The notes under the pieces were generated by a model. The model saw only the letters and a program-made list of their open reading frames with translations. It was not told where the DNA came from and did no database searches. Source: Pseudomonadota bacterium (GTDB lineage: Bacteria > Pseudomonadota > Gammaproteobacteria > Steroidobacterales > Steroidobacteraceae). From it: DNA of 53,990 nucleotides. The position numbers and the translations under genes are program-made. The stretch lies in assembly GCA_021809525.1 (NCBI GenBank), contig JAKAYU010000002.1, positions 1 through 53,990 of the forward strand. The letters are read 5' to 3'. Below, one piece after another: positions 27,099 to 35,154 of this stretch (position 1 is its first letter; each line of letters starts with the position of its first letter).

Positions 27099-27172
27099 AA
27101 TCCATCATCCCGCTCGAGCGCGCTCGGCCCTGGGCCGCCGCGCCGCGGGCGGCCGCATCGGAGGCTGCATGA
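27095..27172 (+). CDS. 25-residue ORF coupled to ruvX and pyrB (possible leader peptide)
   Basis: The frame reads MKSIIPLERARPWAAAPRAA and ends SEAA. Its ATG overlaps the ruvX stop (ATGA at 27095) and its stop overlaps the pyrB ATG (ATGA at 27169), so it fills the gap exactly. A 7-base-pair GC stem (27133-27139 with 27148-27154) lies within it, and the pyrB ribosome site GGAGG at 27160-27164 is in its last codons. Ribosomes reading this ORF would pass through the stem and deliver to pyrB. The peptide has no recognisable domain and is not uridine-rich like the enteric pyrL leader. Being a chance frame is still possible. Confidence 0.4.
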   Translation: MKSIIPLERARPWAAAPRAAASEAA

Positions 27173-28125
27173 GCGGGCAATTGCGCCCCGACGGCTCGTT
27201 GCGCCACCTCCTGACGCTCGAGGATCTGCCGCGGGCGCTCATCGAACGGCTGCTCGAGCGGTCCCAGAGCCTGGTCCGGCCGCTCGGGGAGCGGCCGCCG
27301 GTGAGCGGCGCGCTCGCCGGCTGCACCGTGGCGAACCTCTTTACCGAGCCCTCCACCCGCACGCGCGTCTCGTTCGAACTCGCCGCAAAGCGCCTCGGCG
27401 CGGATGTGGTGAACCTGGAGGTGCAGCTCTCCTCGCGCGTCAAGGGCGAGAGCATGCTCGACACCGTCTATACCCTTCAGTCCCTGCACGTCGATGCGCT
27501 CGTGATCCGCGATGCCGAAATGGGCGTGCCGGGAACGGTCGCCGCAAACGTCGCTGCGCACGTGAGCGTCCTTTCCGCGGGAGAAGCGCATGTGGCGCAT
27601 CCCACGCAGGGCCTGCTCGATGCGCTGACGGTGCGCCAGCACAAGCCGAACTTCGAGGCGCTCGCCATCGCGATCGTCGGCGACATCCGTCACTCGCGGG
27701 TCGCCCGCTCGGCGTTGCACGTCTTCAGGGCGCTTGGCGTGCCGGATCTGCGCATCGTCGCGCCGCCGGCGCTGATGCCCGAGCCGGAGGAGTTCGCCGG
27801 CTGCTCGCGCCACACCAGCCTCGAGAGCGGTCTGAAGGATTTGGACGTGGTGATGATGCTGCGCATCCAGAAGGAACGCATGGCGGAGGCTGAACTGCCG
27901 GATGCGCAGCGCTACTATGCCAGCTACGGACTGACGCCCGAGCGGCTTGCCCTCGCCCGACCCGACGCCATCGTCATGCATCCGCAGCCGATGAATCGCG
28001 GCATCGAAATCGCCTCAGCTGTCGCCGACGGCCCGCAATCGGTGATTCGCGACCAGGTGCGCAACGGCGTCGCGGTGCGCATGGCCGTGTTGAGCGAGGT
28101 GCTCGCCTGGAGAAGCGCGGCATGA
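27169..28125 (+). CDS. pyrB: Aspartate carbamoyltransferase catalytic chain
   Basis: 318 residues. Carbamoyl phosphate binding is shown by FTEPSTRTRVSFELAAKRLGA, and aspartate binding by HPTQGLLDALTV and MHPQPMNRGIEIA; GDIRHSRVARSALH is also characteristic. It commits carbamoyl phosphate and aspartate to pyrimidine synthesis. The start has GGAGG four bases upstream and is preceded by a coupled small ORF. No pyrI regulatory subunit follows, and the pyrR and pyrC genes that flank pyrB in Pseudomonas are missing here. The stop overlaps the next start (ATGA). Confidence 0.96.
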   Translation: MSGQLRPDGSLRHLLTLEDLPRALIERLLERSQSLVRPLGERPPVSGALAGCTVANLFTEPSTRTRVSFELAAKRLGADVVNLEVQLSSRVKGESMLDTVYTLQSLHVDALVIRDAEMGVPGTVAANVAAHVSVLSAGEAHVAHPTQGLLDALTVRQHKPNFEALAIAIVGDIRHSRVARSALHVFRALGVPDLRIVAPPALMPEPEEFAGCSRHTSLESGLKDLDVVMMLRIQKERMAEAELPDAQRYYASYGLTPERLALARPDAIVMHPQPMNRGIEIASAVADGPQSVIRDQVRNGVAVRMAVLSEVLAWRSAA

Positions 28126-28997
28126 GCCGTGATCAGCGCGGCACGCTGCACCTGGAAGATGCCCGCATCGTGCGCCAGAGCCCCTTCGAGGCCGAGCAGT
28201 TCGTGCTGCGCCTGGCCGCTCCGGCCTGCGCGGCGCACGCCGAGCCGGGCAGCTTCGTGCACCTGACGTGCGATCCGTCCATTCCGATGCGCCGGCCGCT
28301 GTCGATCATGCGCGCGGACCGCGAGGCCGGCTGGATCGACCTGCTCTACAAGATCGTCGGTCCCGGTCTGCGCGCACTCGCGGCGCGCAAGCCGGGCGAC
28401 ACGGTGAGCGTGATCGGCCCGATCGGCCGCCCGTTCACGCCACATCCCGAGCGGCCGCGCACGGTGCTGATCGGAGGCGGCGTCGGCATACCGCCCATGA
28501 TCTTCCTCGCCGAGCGGTTGCGCGCGCAGCCGGCGGGCGGCTATCGGCCGCTCGTGCTGATGGGCTCGGAGATCCCCTTTCCGTTCCATCCGCGCCCCTC
28601 GACGCTGATCGTCCCGGGGATGCCGGCGGGCACCATCGCTGCCATGCCGCTGCTCGAGGAATGGGAGATACCGAGCCGGCTCGCGAGCCGCGCGGGCTTT
28701 CCCGGCTGCTTCGACGGCTACGTCACGGAACTCGCCGGGCAGTGGCTGGGGTCGCTCACGAGCGCGCAGCTCGCCGGGGTGGAGCTGTTCGCCTGCGGCC
28801 CGACGCCGATGCTGGCAGCCACCGCGCAGCTGGCCCGCCGCTACGGGGTGCCCTGCCAGGTGTCGCTCGAGGAATTCATGGCGTGCGGGGTCGGCGGCTG
28901 CGCCGGCTGCACCGTGCGGGTGCGCACGAGCGAAGGCGATGCGATGAAGCGGGTGTGCGTGGACGGGCCAGTGTTCGACGCGCTGCAGGTGTTCTGA
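28122..28997 (+). CDS. pyrK: Dihydroorotate dehydrogenase electron-transfer subunit (PyrK-like)
   Basis: 291 residues of the ferredoxin-reductase fold. MRRPLSIMRADREAGWIDLLYKIVGPGLRAL is the FAD site and VLIGGGVGIPPMIFLAE the NAD-binding part. The C-terminal [2Fe-2S] motif has Cys255, Cys260, Cys263 and Cys279 (C-x4-C-x2-C-x15-C), as in PyrK. In class 1B enzymes PyrK passes electrons from PyrD to NAD. No pyrD is adjacent, so the partner must be elsewhere. ATGA overlap with pyrB shows coupling and supports a pyrimidine role. Related electron-transfer proteins (HydG or sulfhydrogenase gamma types) are the alternative. Confidence 0.85.
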   Translation: MSRDQRGTLHLEDARIVRQSPFEAEQFVLRLAAPACAAHAEPGSFVHLTCDPSIPMRRPLSIMRADREAGWIDLLYKIVGPGLRALAARKPGDTVSVIGPIGRPFTPHPERPRTVLIGGGVGIPPMIFLAERLRAQPAGGYRPLVLMGSEIPFPFHPRPSTLIVPGMPAGTIAAMPLLEEWEIPSRLASRAGFPGCFDGYVTELAGQWLGSLTSAQLAGVELFACGPTPMLAATAQLARRYGVPCQVSLEEFMACGVGGCAGCTVRVRTSEGDAMKRVCVDGPVFDALQVF

Positions 28998-29030
28998 GGG
29001 GCCCGAAGAGGGTCGCGCCGCCGCCGGCCC

Positions 29031-30161
29031 TTACCCGAAGTTGATCTTCGCCTCGAGATTGGCGCGCGAATCGGCGTTGATGAGCGCCTCGGCAAGCTCC
29101 ACCCGGCCGAGCTTGTACAGCTCGTGCAGCGCCGCATCAAAGCTGCGGATACCCTGCTCGGCGCTTGCCGCGATGGCCTCCTTGACGCCCACGACATCGC
29201 CCTTGTTGATCAGATCGGCGATATGCGGGGTGTTGATCATCACTTCGACCGCAGCGACGCGGCGGCCGCCCTTGCCGATCACCAGGCGCTGCGCCAGGAT
29301 GCCGCGCAGATACTGCGACAGATCGAGGAAGATCTGCGAGTGCTGCGCGGGCGGAAACATGTTGATGATGCGGTCCAGGGTCTGCGCGCAGTTGTTCGCG
29401 TGCAGCGTCGCCAGCACCAGATGCCCGGTGCCGGCCAGATGAATCGCCGCCTCCATGCTCTCGCGGTCGCGGATCTCCCCGACCAGAATCACATCCGGCG
29501 CCGCGCGCAGCGCACCGCGCAGCGCGCGCGCGAACGACTTGGTGTCGCCGCCGACCTCGCGCTGGTTGACGATCGAGCGCTTGTTGGCATGCAGAAACTC
29601 GATCGGATCCTCAATGGTGAGAATGTGATCCGAGGCCGTCTCATTGCGCAGGTTGATCATGGCCGCGAGCGTGGTTGACTTGCCCGAGCCGGCCGCGCCC
29701 ACCACCAGCACCAGCCCGCGCTTGTGCAGCGCCAGATCGCCGGCCGCTTCCGGCAGCCCGAGCGCCTCCAGGCGGGGCATCTCGGCGGTGATGTAGCGCA
29801 GCACCACGGCGGGGTAGCCGCGCTGCATGAACGCGTTGACCCGAAAGCGCCCGAGACCCGGCTCGGAGATGGCGAAGTCGAGCTCGAGCTCGCGTGCGAA
29901 TTCCTCGCGCTGCTCGGGGCTCATCAGCCCCAGGGCCGCCTGACGGACCATCTGCGGGGTGAGCACCTGCTTGTTGATGGGGTAGAGCTGCCCTTCGATC
30001 TTGATCTTGATGGGCGCGTTGCTGGTGAAGAACAGGTCGGACGCGCTGCGCTCGACCATCAGCTTGAACAGCGGCTTGGTATTGATATGCAGCGCCGCGG
30101 CTTCCTCGCCCTTCGGCTCCTGCGGCGCCGCCCCCATGCTCTCGGCGGCCGGCTCGCTCAT
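29031..30161 (-). CDS. Third PilT/PilU-family type IV pilus retraction ATPase
   Basis: 376 residues. After a 25-residue acidic N-terminal extension the core follows PilT/PilU: LFKLMVERSASDLFFTSNAPIKIKI, GLGRFRVNAFMQRG, Walker A GAAGSGKSTT, the Asp box ILTIEDPIEF, Walker B VILVGEIRDRE, and the His box GHLVLATLHANN. All catalytic elements look intact; Walker A has AA where PilT has PT. It sits directly after pilU with an ATGA overlap, making a pilT-pilU-paralog row. The SDLFFT N-terminus is closer to PilU than to PilT. It probably adds to pilus retraction or forms a mixed motor. Confidence 0.85.
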   Translation of the reverse strand: MSEPAAESMGAAPQEPKGEEAAALHINTKPLFKLMVERSASDLFFTSNAPIKIKIEGQLYPINKQVLTPQMVRQAALGLMSPEQREEFARELELDFAISEPGLGRFRVNAFMQRGYPAVVLRYITAEMPRLEALGLPEAAGDLALHKRGLVLVVGAAGSGKSTTLAAMINLRNETASDHILTIEDPIEFLHANKRSIVNQREVGGDTKSFARALRGALRAAPDVILVGEIRDRESMEAAIHLAGTGHLVLATLHANNCAQTLDRIINMFPPAQHSQIFLDLSQYLRGILAQRLVIGKGGRRVAAVEVMINTPHIADLINKGDVVGVKEAIAASAEQGIRSFDAALHELYKLGRVELAEALINADSRANLEAKINFG

Positions 30162-31315
30162 GGCTTGTGATCGTCCTGCTCGTCCATGATCGCCAGGCTG
30201 CCGTCATCGAGCACCGGGCTCTCCCGATGGCTCTCGAGTTTCACGCGCAGCCGCAGCTCGTTCTTCGAGTCGGCGTTGCGCAGCGCGTCCTCGTAGGAGA
30301 TGAAGCCGGCCTCGTACAGCTCGAACAGCGACTGGTCGAAGGTCTTCATGCCGAGGCGGTTCGAGCGCGCCATGACGTCGCGGATCTTGACCACCTCGCC
30401 CTTGAATATCAGGTCCTGGATGAGCGGTGAGTTCAGCATGATCTCCATCGCGGCGATGCGGCCCGAGCCGCCCTCGCGCGGCACCAGCCGCTGCGATACG
30501 AACGCGCGGATGTTCAGCGACAGATCCATCAGCAGCTGCTCGCGCCGCTCATCGGGGAAGAAATTGATGATGCGGTCGAGCGCCTGGTTGGCGTTGTTGG
30601 CGTGCAGCGTGGAGAACACCAGGTGGCCGGTCTCGGCGAACTGGACGGCGTACTCCATGGTCTCACGGTCGCGGATCTCGCCGATGTAGATGACGTCGGG
30701 CGCCTGGCGCAGCACGTTCTTCAGCGCCACCTGCCAGGAGTCGGTGTCGACGCCGACGTCGCGGTGCGTGATGACGCAGCCCTTGTGCTGGTGGATGAAC
30801 TCGACCGGATCCTCCACCGTGACGATGTGGCCGCGTGTCTTCTCGTTGCGGTAGCCGACCATGGCGGCGAGCGTGGTCGATTTACCCGACCCGGTGCCGC
30901 CGACCACCACGACGAGGCCGCGCTTGGACAGCGAGAGCTCCTTGAGGATCGGCGGCAGATCGAGCTCCTCGAAGCTCGGAATCTTCGCGTTGATCATGCG
31001 GATCACGCAGCCGACGGCGCTCTGCTGCATGAACGCGCTGACGCGGAAGCGGCCGATGCCCGGCGGAGCAATCGCGAAATTGCACTCCTTGGTGGCGTCG
31101 AATTCGCGCGTCTGCCGGTCGTTCATCAGCGAGCGCACCAGAGTCGCGGACTGCTCGGCGGTGAGCGCCCGCTCGCTTTGCGGCCGGACCTCCCCGTCGA
31201 TCTTCAGCGCCGGCGGGAAGCCGGCGGTGAGAAACAGGTCCGAGGCCTTGCGCTCGACCATCCGGCGCAGCAGATCGTGAATCAGCTTGATGGCTTGATC
31301 GCGGTCCATAGGCAT
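30158..31315 (-). CDS. pilU: Type IV pilus retraction ATPase PilU
   Basis: 385 residues. Motifs: SDLFLTAGFPPALKIDGEV, Walker A GGTGSGKSTT, HIVTVEDPVEFIHQHKGCVITHRDVG, Walker B VIYIGEIRDRETM, GHLVFSTLHANNANQALDRIINFFP, and the PilU-type tail TFDQSLFELYEAGFISYEDALRNADSKNELRLRVK followed by an acidic end. PilU assists PilT-driven pilus retraction at the inner-membrane base. It follows pilT by 45 bases. Two ATGs, six bases apart (31315 and 31309), are possible starts. Confidence 0.93.
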   Translation of the reverse strand: MPMDRDQAIKLIHDLLRRMVERKASDLFLTAGFPPALKIDGEVRPQSERALTAEQSATLVRSLMNDRQTREFDATKECNFAIAPPGIGRFRVSAFMQQSAVGCVIRMINAKIPSFEELDLPPILKELSLSKRGLVVVVGGTGSGKSTTLAAMVGYRNEKTRGHIVTVEDPVEFIHQHKGCVITHRDVGVDTDSWQVALKNVLRQAPDVIYIGEIRDRETMEYAVQFAETGHLVFSTLHANNANQALDRIINFFPDERREQLLMDLSLNIRAFVSQRLVPREGGSGRIAAMEIMLNSPLIQDLIFKGEVVKIRDVMARSNRLGMKTFDQSLFELYEAGFISYEDALRNADSKNELRLRVKLESHRESPVLDDGSLAIMDEQDDHKP

Positions 31316-31360
31316 ACTCAGGCGCGCCCCCTCGTCAAATTCGGCTCGCCGCGCACGGCA

Positions 31361-32398
31361 TCAGAGGCTGTCCTTGTTCTGCGCCTTGAAGCGCGCTTCC
31401 TCCTTGCTCACCAGACCCTTGGTGAGCAGCTCCGCGAGGCACTGATCGAGCGTTTGCATGCCCGAGGCCTGGCCGGTCTGGATCGCCGAGTACATCTGGG
31501 CGATCTTGCCCTCGCGGATCAGATTGCGGATGGCGGGCGTGCCGATCATGATTTCGTGTGCGGCGACGCGCCCACCGCCGATGCGCTTCAGCAGCGTCTG
31601 GGAGATCACGGCGCGCAGTGATTCGGAGAGCATCGAGCGCACCATGTCCTTTTCGGCGGCGGGAAAGACATCGACCACGCGGTCGATGGTCTTGGCCGCG
31701 GAGCTGGTGTGCAGGGTGCCGAACACCAGGTGGCCGGTCTCGGCGGCGGTGAGCGCGAGGCGGATCGTCTCCAGGTCGCGCATTTCACCGACCAGCACGA
31801 CATCGGGATCCTCGCGCAGCGCCGAGCGCAGCGCCTCGCTGAACCCGAGGGTATCGCGGTGCACCTCGCGCTGATTGACCAGGCAGCGCTTCGAGTCATG
31901 CACGAACTCGATCGGATCCTCAATGGTGATGATGTGGTCCGGCCGGTTGTCGTTGCAGTGATTGACCATCGCGGCAAGGGTGGTCGACTTGCCCGAGCCG
32001 GTCGGGCCGGTGACCAGCACCAGGCCGCGCGGCAGCATGCACAGGTCGCGGAAGATCTTCGGCGCGTTCAGGTCATCGAGCGACTGGATGTTCGAGGGAA
32101 TGGTGCGGAACACCGCCCCGGCGCCGCGGTTCTGGTTGAAGGCATTGACGCGAAAACGCGCCAGCTTCGGAATTTCGAAGGAAAAGTCGGTCTCGAAGTA
32201 CTCCTCGTACGCCTTGCGCTGCTTGTCGTTCATGATGTCATACACCATGCTGTGCACCTCCTTGTGCGCAAGCGGCGGCATATTGATCCGCTTCATGTCG
32301 CCGTCGACGCGGATCATGGGCGGCACCCCCGCGGAGAGGTGCAGGTCCGAGGCATTGTTCTTGACGGCAAAGGCGAGCAGTTGCGCGATATCGACCAT
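31361..32398 (-). CDS. pilT: Type IV pilus retraction ATPase PilT
   Basis: 345 residues, the length of PilT. It begins MVDIAQLLAFAVKNNASDLHLSAGVPPMIRVDG, the exact PilT pattern. It then shows Walker A GPTGSGKSTT, HIITIEDPIEFVHDSKRCLVNQREV, Walker B VVLVGEMRDLETI, GHLVFGTLHTSSAAKTIDRVVDVFP and the AIRNLIREGKIAQMYSAIQTG motif needed for retraction. It powers pilus retraction and twitching. The ATG at 32398 is used; the open frame runs further upstream into the yggS promoter region. It diverges from yggS, as in Pseudomonas. Confidence 0.96.
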   Translation of the reverse strand: MVDIAQLLAFAVKNNASDLHLSAGVPPMIRVDGDMKRINMPPLAHKEVHSMVYDIMNDKQRKAYEEYFETDFSFEIPKLARFRVNAFNQNRGAGAVFRTIPSNIQSLDDLNAPKIFRDLCMLPRGLVLVTGPTGSGKSTTLAAMVNHCNDNRPDHIITIEDPIEFVHDSKRCLVNQREVHRDTLGFSEALRSALREDPDVVLVGEMRDLETIRLALTAAETGHLVFGTLHTSSAAKTIDRVVDVFPAAEKDMVRSMLSESLRAVISQTLLKRIGGGRVAAHEIMIGTPAIRNLIREGKIAQMYSAIQTGQASGMQTLDQCLAELLTKGLVSKEEARFKAQNKDSL

Positions 32399-32480
32399 CG
32401 GGTCTCCGATCGGAGTCGGTTCGAGCGCTTCCCGCGCCTGACCAGTCGTCGCAGTATAACGGAGGGGTTCGCTCATCCAT

Positions 32481-33185
32481 ATGATAAGGGCTTCGCAGAA
32501 TTTGCCCGAGCGCGTGCGCGTGCTGCGCGAGCGCATCGCCGCGGCGGCGGCGCGCGCGGGCCGAAATGTGGCCGACATCACACTTCTGGCCGTGTCCAAG
32601 GCGCAGCCGGCCGAATCGGTGCGCGCGGCGGCCGCGCTCGGCGTTGCCGATTTCGGCGAGAGCTACCTCAACGAGGCGCTCGGCAAGGTTGAGGCGCTCG
32701 AGACGCTCGGGCTGACCTGGCACTTCGTCGGCCGGGTGCAGGCCAACAAGACCCGCCCGATCGCCGAGCGTTTCCAGTGGGTCCACGGTCTGGAGCGACT
32801 GCACATCGCCGAGCGCCTCGCCGCGCAGCGCCCGGTGCACGCCCCACCGCTCAATGTGTGTATCCAGGTCAACCTCGCCGGCGAGCAGAGCAAGGCTGGC
32901 GTCGCGCCCGAGGCGCTGCCGGCGCTCGCCGCCGCGATCGGACCTCTGCCCCGGCTGCGACTGCGCGGCCTGATGTGCATTCCGCCGGCCGAGACCGATC
33001 CGGCGCGCCAGCGCGCCTGGTTCGCGCGCCTGCGCGAGCTGCGCGACGCGCTGAACGCCCAGGGCGCCCTGCTCGACACCCTCTCGATGGGCATGAGCGA
33101 GGACTTCGAGAGCGCCATTCTCGAGGGTGCCACCATGGTACGCATCGGCACGGCGCTGTTCGGCCCGCGCGCCCCGCCGGCATGA
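32481..33185 (+). CDS. yggS: Pyridoxal phosphate homeostasis protein (YggS/PLPBP)
   Basis: 234 residues with an alanine-racemase-like barrel. The PLP lysine is Lys40 in LLAVSKAQPAE. GVADFGESYLNEALGKVEAL, WHFVGRVQANKTRPIAE, CIQVNLAGEQSKAGV, LRGLMCIPPAE and LSMGMSEDFESAILEGATMVRIGTALFG are all diagnostic. It has no enzyme activity of its own but balances PLP and amino-acid pools. ATG 32481 lies 82 bases from the pilT start; GGAGGGG is 14 bases upstream. It begins a run yggS-proC-yggT-DUF167. Confidence 0.95.
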   Translation: MIRASQNLPERVRVLRERIAAAAARAGRNVADITLLAVSKAQPAESVRAAAALGVADFGESYLNEALGKVEALETLGLTWHFVGRVQANKTRPIAERFQWVHGLERLHIAERLAAQRPVHAPPLNVCIQVNLAGEQSKAGVAPEALPALAAAIGPLPRLRLRGLMCIPPAETDPARQRAWFARLRELRDALNAQGALLDTLSMGMSEDFESAILEGATMVRIGTALFGPRAPPA

Positions 33186-33228
33186 ACACAGCGCGGCGGC
33201 GCGCTCCAGCCGTTACAATTGCATCCCT

Positions 33229-34056
33229 ATGAATCACCTTGACATGGCGGTGCTCGGCGGCGGCCACATGGGCCGCGCCCTGATCGGCGGGCTGCTCCGC
33301 CAGGGCATGCGCCCCGAGCGCCTGGCGGTCGGGGAGCGCGAACCGGCAGCCTGCGCGGCGCTGCAGCGCGATTTCGGTCTGACGGCCGCGAGCGACAATG
33401 CCGCTGCGATACGGCATGCGAAGCTGGTGGTGGTGGCGGTCAAGCCGCAGGATGTCGCCGCGGTGCTCAGCCCGCTTGCCGGAGAGCTGGCCCGCACGCG
33501 CGCCCTGGTCCTTTCGGTGGCCGCGGGCGTACGCGTCGCGGCGCTGCAGCACTGGTGCGGACCTGAGATCACGGTCATGCGCGCGATGCCCAATCGCCCG
33601 GCGCTGGTAGGCGCGGGTGTCACGGGGCTGTTCGCGCCGGCCGGGACACGCCCGGCGCACGTCGCGCTCGCCGAGCGGATCATGCGCTCGGTCGGCGAAG
33701 TGGTGCGGGTCGATTCCGAGGAGGCGCTCGAGGTGGTCACGGCGCTCTCCGGCAGCGGACCGGCGTACTTCTTCCTGTTGGCCGAATGCATGGCGCAGGC
33801 GGGCGTCGAGCTCGGTCTGACCGCCGAGGCAGCGCGCACGCTCAGCGTCGCGACGCTGCACGGCGCGGGCGTTCTGGCGCACAGCGGCGCCGGTGAGCTG
33901 GCGCAGCTGCGCGCAGAGGTCACGTCCAAGGGTGGCACGACCGAAGCGGCCCTGCGCACGTTCGAAGCCGCCGGGCTCGACCGGATCGTCGCGCGCGCCA
34001 TGCAGGCGGCGGCGGCGCGCAGCCGGGAACTCGCCGAGCAGTTTCGTCCCGCCTGA
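33229..34056 (+). CDS. proC: Pyrroline-5-carboxylate reductase
   Basis: 275 residues. An N-terminal Rossmann fold (MAVLGGGHMGRALIGGLLRQG), then VVVAVKPQDVAAVL, MRAMPNRPALVGAGVTGLF, and the C-terminal helical domain with TALSGSGPAYFFLLAECMAQAGVELGL and EVTSKGGTTEAALRTFE. It reduces 1-pyrroline-5-carboxylate to proline using NAD(P)H. ATG 33229 is used; the frame continues upstream inside yggS without similarity. It lies 43 bases after the yggS stop. Confidence 0.96.
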   Translation: MNHLDMAVLGGGHMGRALIGGLLRQGMRPERLAVGEREPAACAALQRDFGLTAASDNAAAIRHAKLVVVAVKPQDVAAVLSPLAGELARTRALVLSVAAGVRVAALQHWCGPEITVMRAMPNRPALVGAGVTGLFAPAGTRPAHVALAERIMRSVGEVVRVDSEEALEVVTALSGSGPAYFFLLAECMAQAGVELGLTAEAARTLSVATLHGAGVLAHSGAGELAQLRAEVTSKGGTTEAALRTFEAAGLDRIVARAMQAAAARSRELAEQFRPA

Positions 34057-34077
34057 ACACGCCCGCGGACACCGCCT

Positions 34078-34608
34078 ATGAGCGCACTCATCTACATCAT
34101 CGAGACGCTGCTTTCGCTGGCACTGTTCGTGGTGCTGGCGCGGCTGCTGCTGCAGCTTGCGCGCGCGGATTTCCGCAACCCGCTCTGCCAGGCAATCGTG
34201 CGCCTGACCAATCCGCTGATCCGGCCGCTGCGGCGCATACTGCCGCCGGTCGGCAAGGTGGACACCGCCTCGGTGGTGGCCGTGGTCCTGGTCGCCGCGA
34301 TCGAAGTGGCGCTCGTATTCGCACTCGAGGGCATCGGCTGGACGGGGCCCTGGGTGTGGCTGCATGCCGTCGCGCTCGAGATCGTCCGCACCCTGCTGTG
34401 GACCTATTTCTACGCCATCATCCTCTACGTGCTGCTCAGCCTGGTAGCGCCGGGCGGCTACTCGCCCCTGCAGTCGATACTCGCTGCGCTGTGCGAGCCG
34501 GTGCTGCGGCCTTTCCGGCGGCTGATCCCGGCGATCGCGGGTATCGATCTGTCACCGCTCTGGGCTTGCATCCTCATCCAGGCGCTGCTGATCCTGCTGC
34601 ACGCGTGA
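34078..34608 (+). CDS. YggT family membrane protein
   Basis: 176 residues with two copies of the YggT repeat: each has a hydrophobic helix pair and a conserved NPLIRPLRRILPP or EPVLRPFRRLIPA element followed by a D-x2-S/P-x2 turn. About four membrane helices are seen. YggT proteins are inner-membrane proteins whose role is unclear, with links to osmotic tolerance and cell-division gene clusters. It begins 21 bases after proC, the conserved neighbour. Confidence 0.93.
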   Translation: MSALIYIIETLLSLALFVVLARLLLQLARADFRNPLCQAIVRLTNPLIRPLRRILPPVGKVDTASVVAVVLVAAIEVALVFALEGIGWTGPWVWLHAVALEIVRTLLWTYFYAIILYVLLSLVAPGGYSPLQSILAALCEPVLRPFRRLIPAIAGIDLSPLWACILIQALLILLHA

Positions 34609-34662
34609 AGCGCAGCCGCTGCACACAGCGCGCGGGCGCGCCCCGCGAAGCTGAACCGCGCC

Positions 34663-34983
34663 ATGCACGACACATCAACCAATAGCGCCAAGAGCCGGAA
34701 CTGGTTGGAAATTCGCGGGGACGATTGTCTGCTGCGCATACGTATTCAGCCACGCTCGTCGCGTGAGTGCATTGACGGCGTACGCGACGGGAGGCTGCTC
34801 GTAAGAGTGACGGCACCTCCAATAGACGGTGCAGCCAACCAGCGACTCATACGCCTCCTGTCGCATGCACTTGGCGTGCCGAAGTCAGACGTTTCTCTGC
34901 TTCGCGGCACAAAAAATCGCGACAAGGACGTCTGGGTGCGCGGCGCGGCCATTTCCGCCGCGCAACTCGCCGACGAAATCTGA
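34663..34983 (+). CDS. DUF167 (YggU) family protein
   Basis: 106 residues. LRIRIQPRSSRECIDGVRDGRLLVRVTAPPIDGAANQRLIRLLSHALGVPKSDVSLLRGTKNRDKDVWV matches the DUF167 family, including the PPxDGxAN motif. Its function is unknown. It lies downstream of the YggT gene as in many Proteobacteria. Its codons use more A/T-ending triplets than its neighbours, as does the region up to the HU-like gene. Confidence 0.88.
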   Translation: MHDTSTNSAKSRNWLEIRGDDCLLRIRIQPRSSRECIDGVRDGRLLVRVTAPPIDGAANQRLIRLLSHALGVPKSDVSLLRGTKNRDKDVWVRGAAISAAQLADEI

Positions 34984-35056
34984 CCCGCGAGTCCGCGGGC
35001 GATGGAAAACCCTTTTAAAAAAGCCGTTTCAGCGCTCGCGCGAGCAAAAAAAACAG

Positions 35057-35084
35057 TTGCGCAGATGCGCCCATGTGCTATTTT
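35057..35084 (+). promoter_or_regulatory. Candidate sigma70 promoter of the HU-like gene
   Basis: TTGCGC at 35057-35062 and TATTTT at 35079-35084 are separated by 16 bases, in an A/T-rich stretch that stands out in this GC-rich window. A leader of about 65 bases would follow before the ATG at 35155, which has GAGGAG in front. The identification is by eye. Confidence 0.45.
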
Positions 35085-35154
35085 CCGCGGCGATTCTTAC
35101 TTTGCGCGACTGCACAACAGCGCGCACATTCATTTATTCGAGGAGTAGCGCAAT

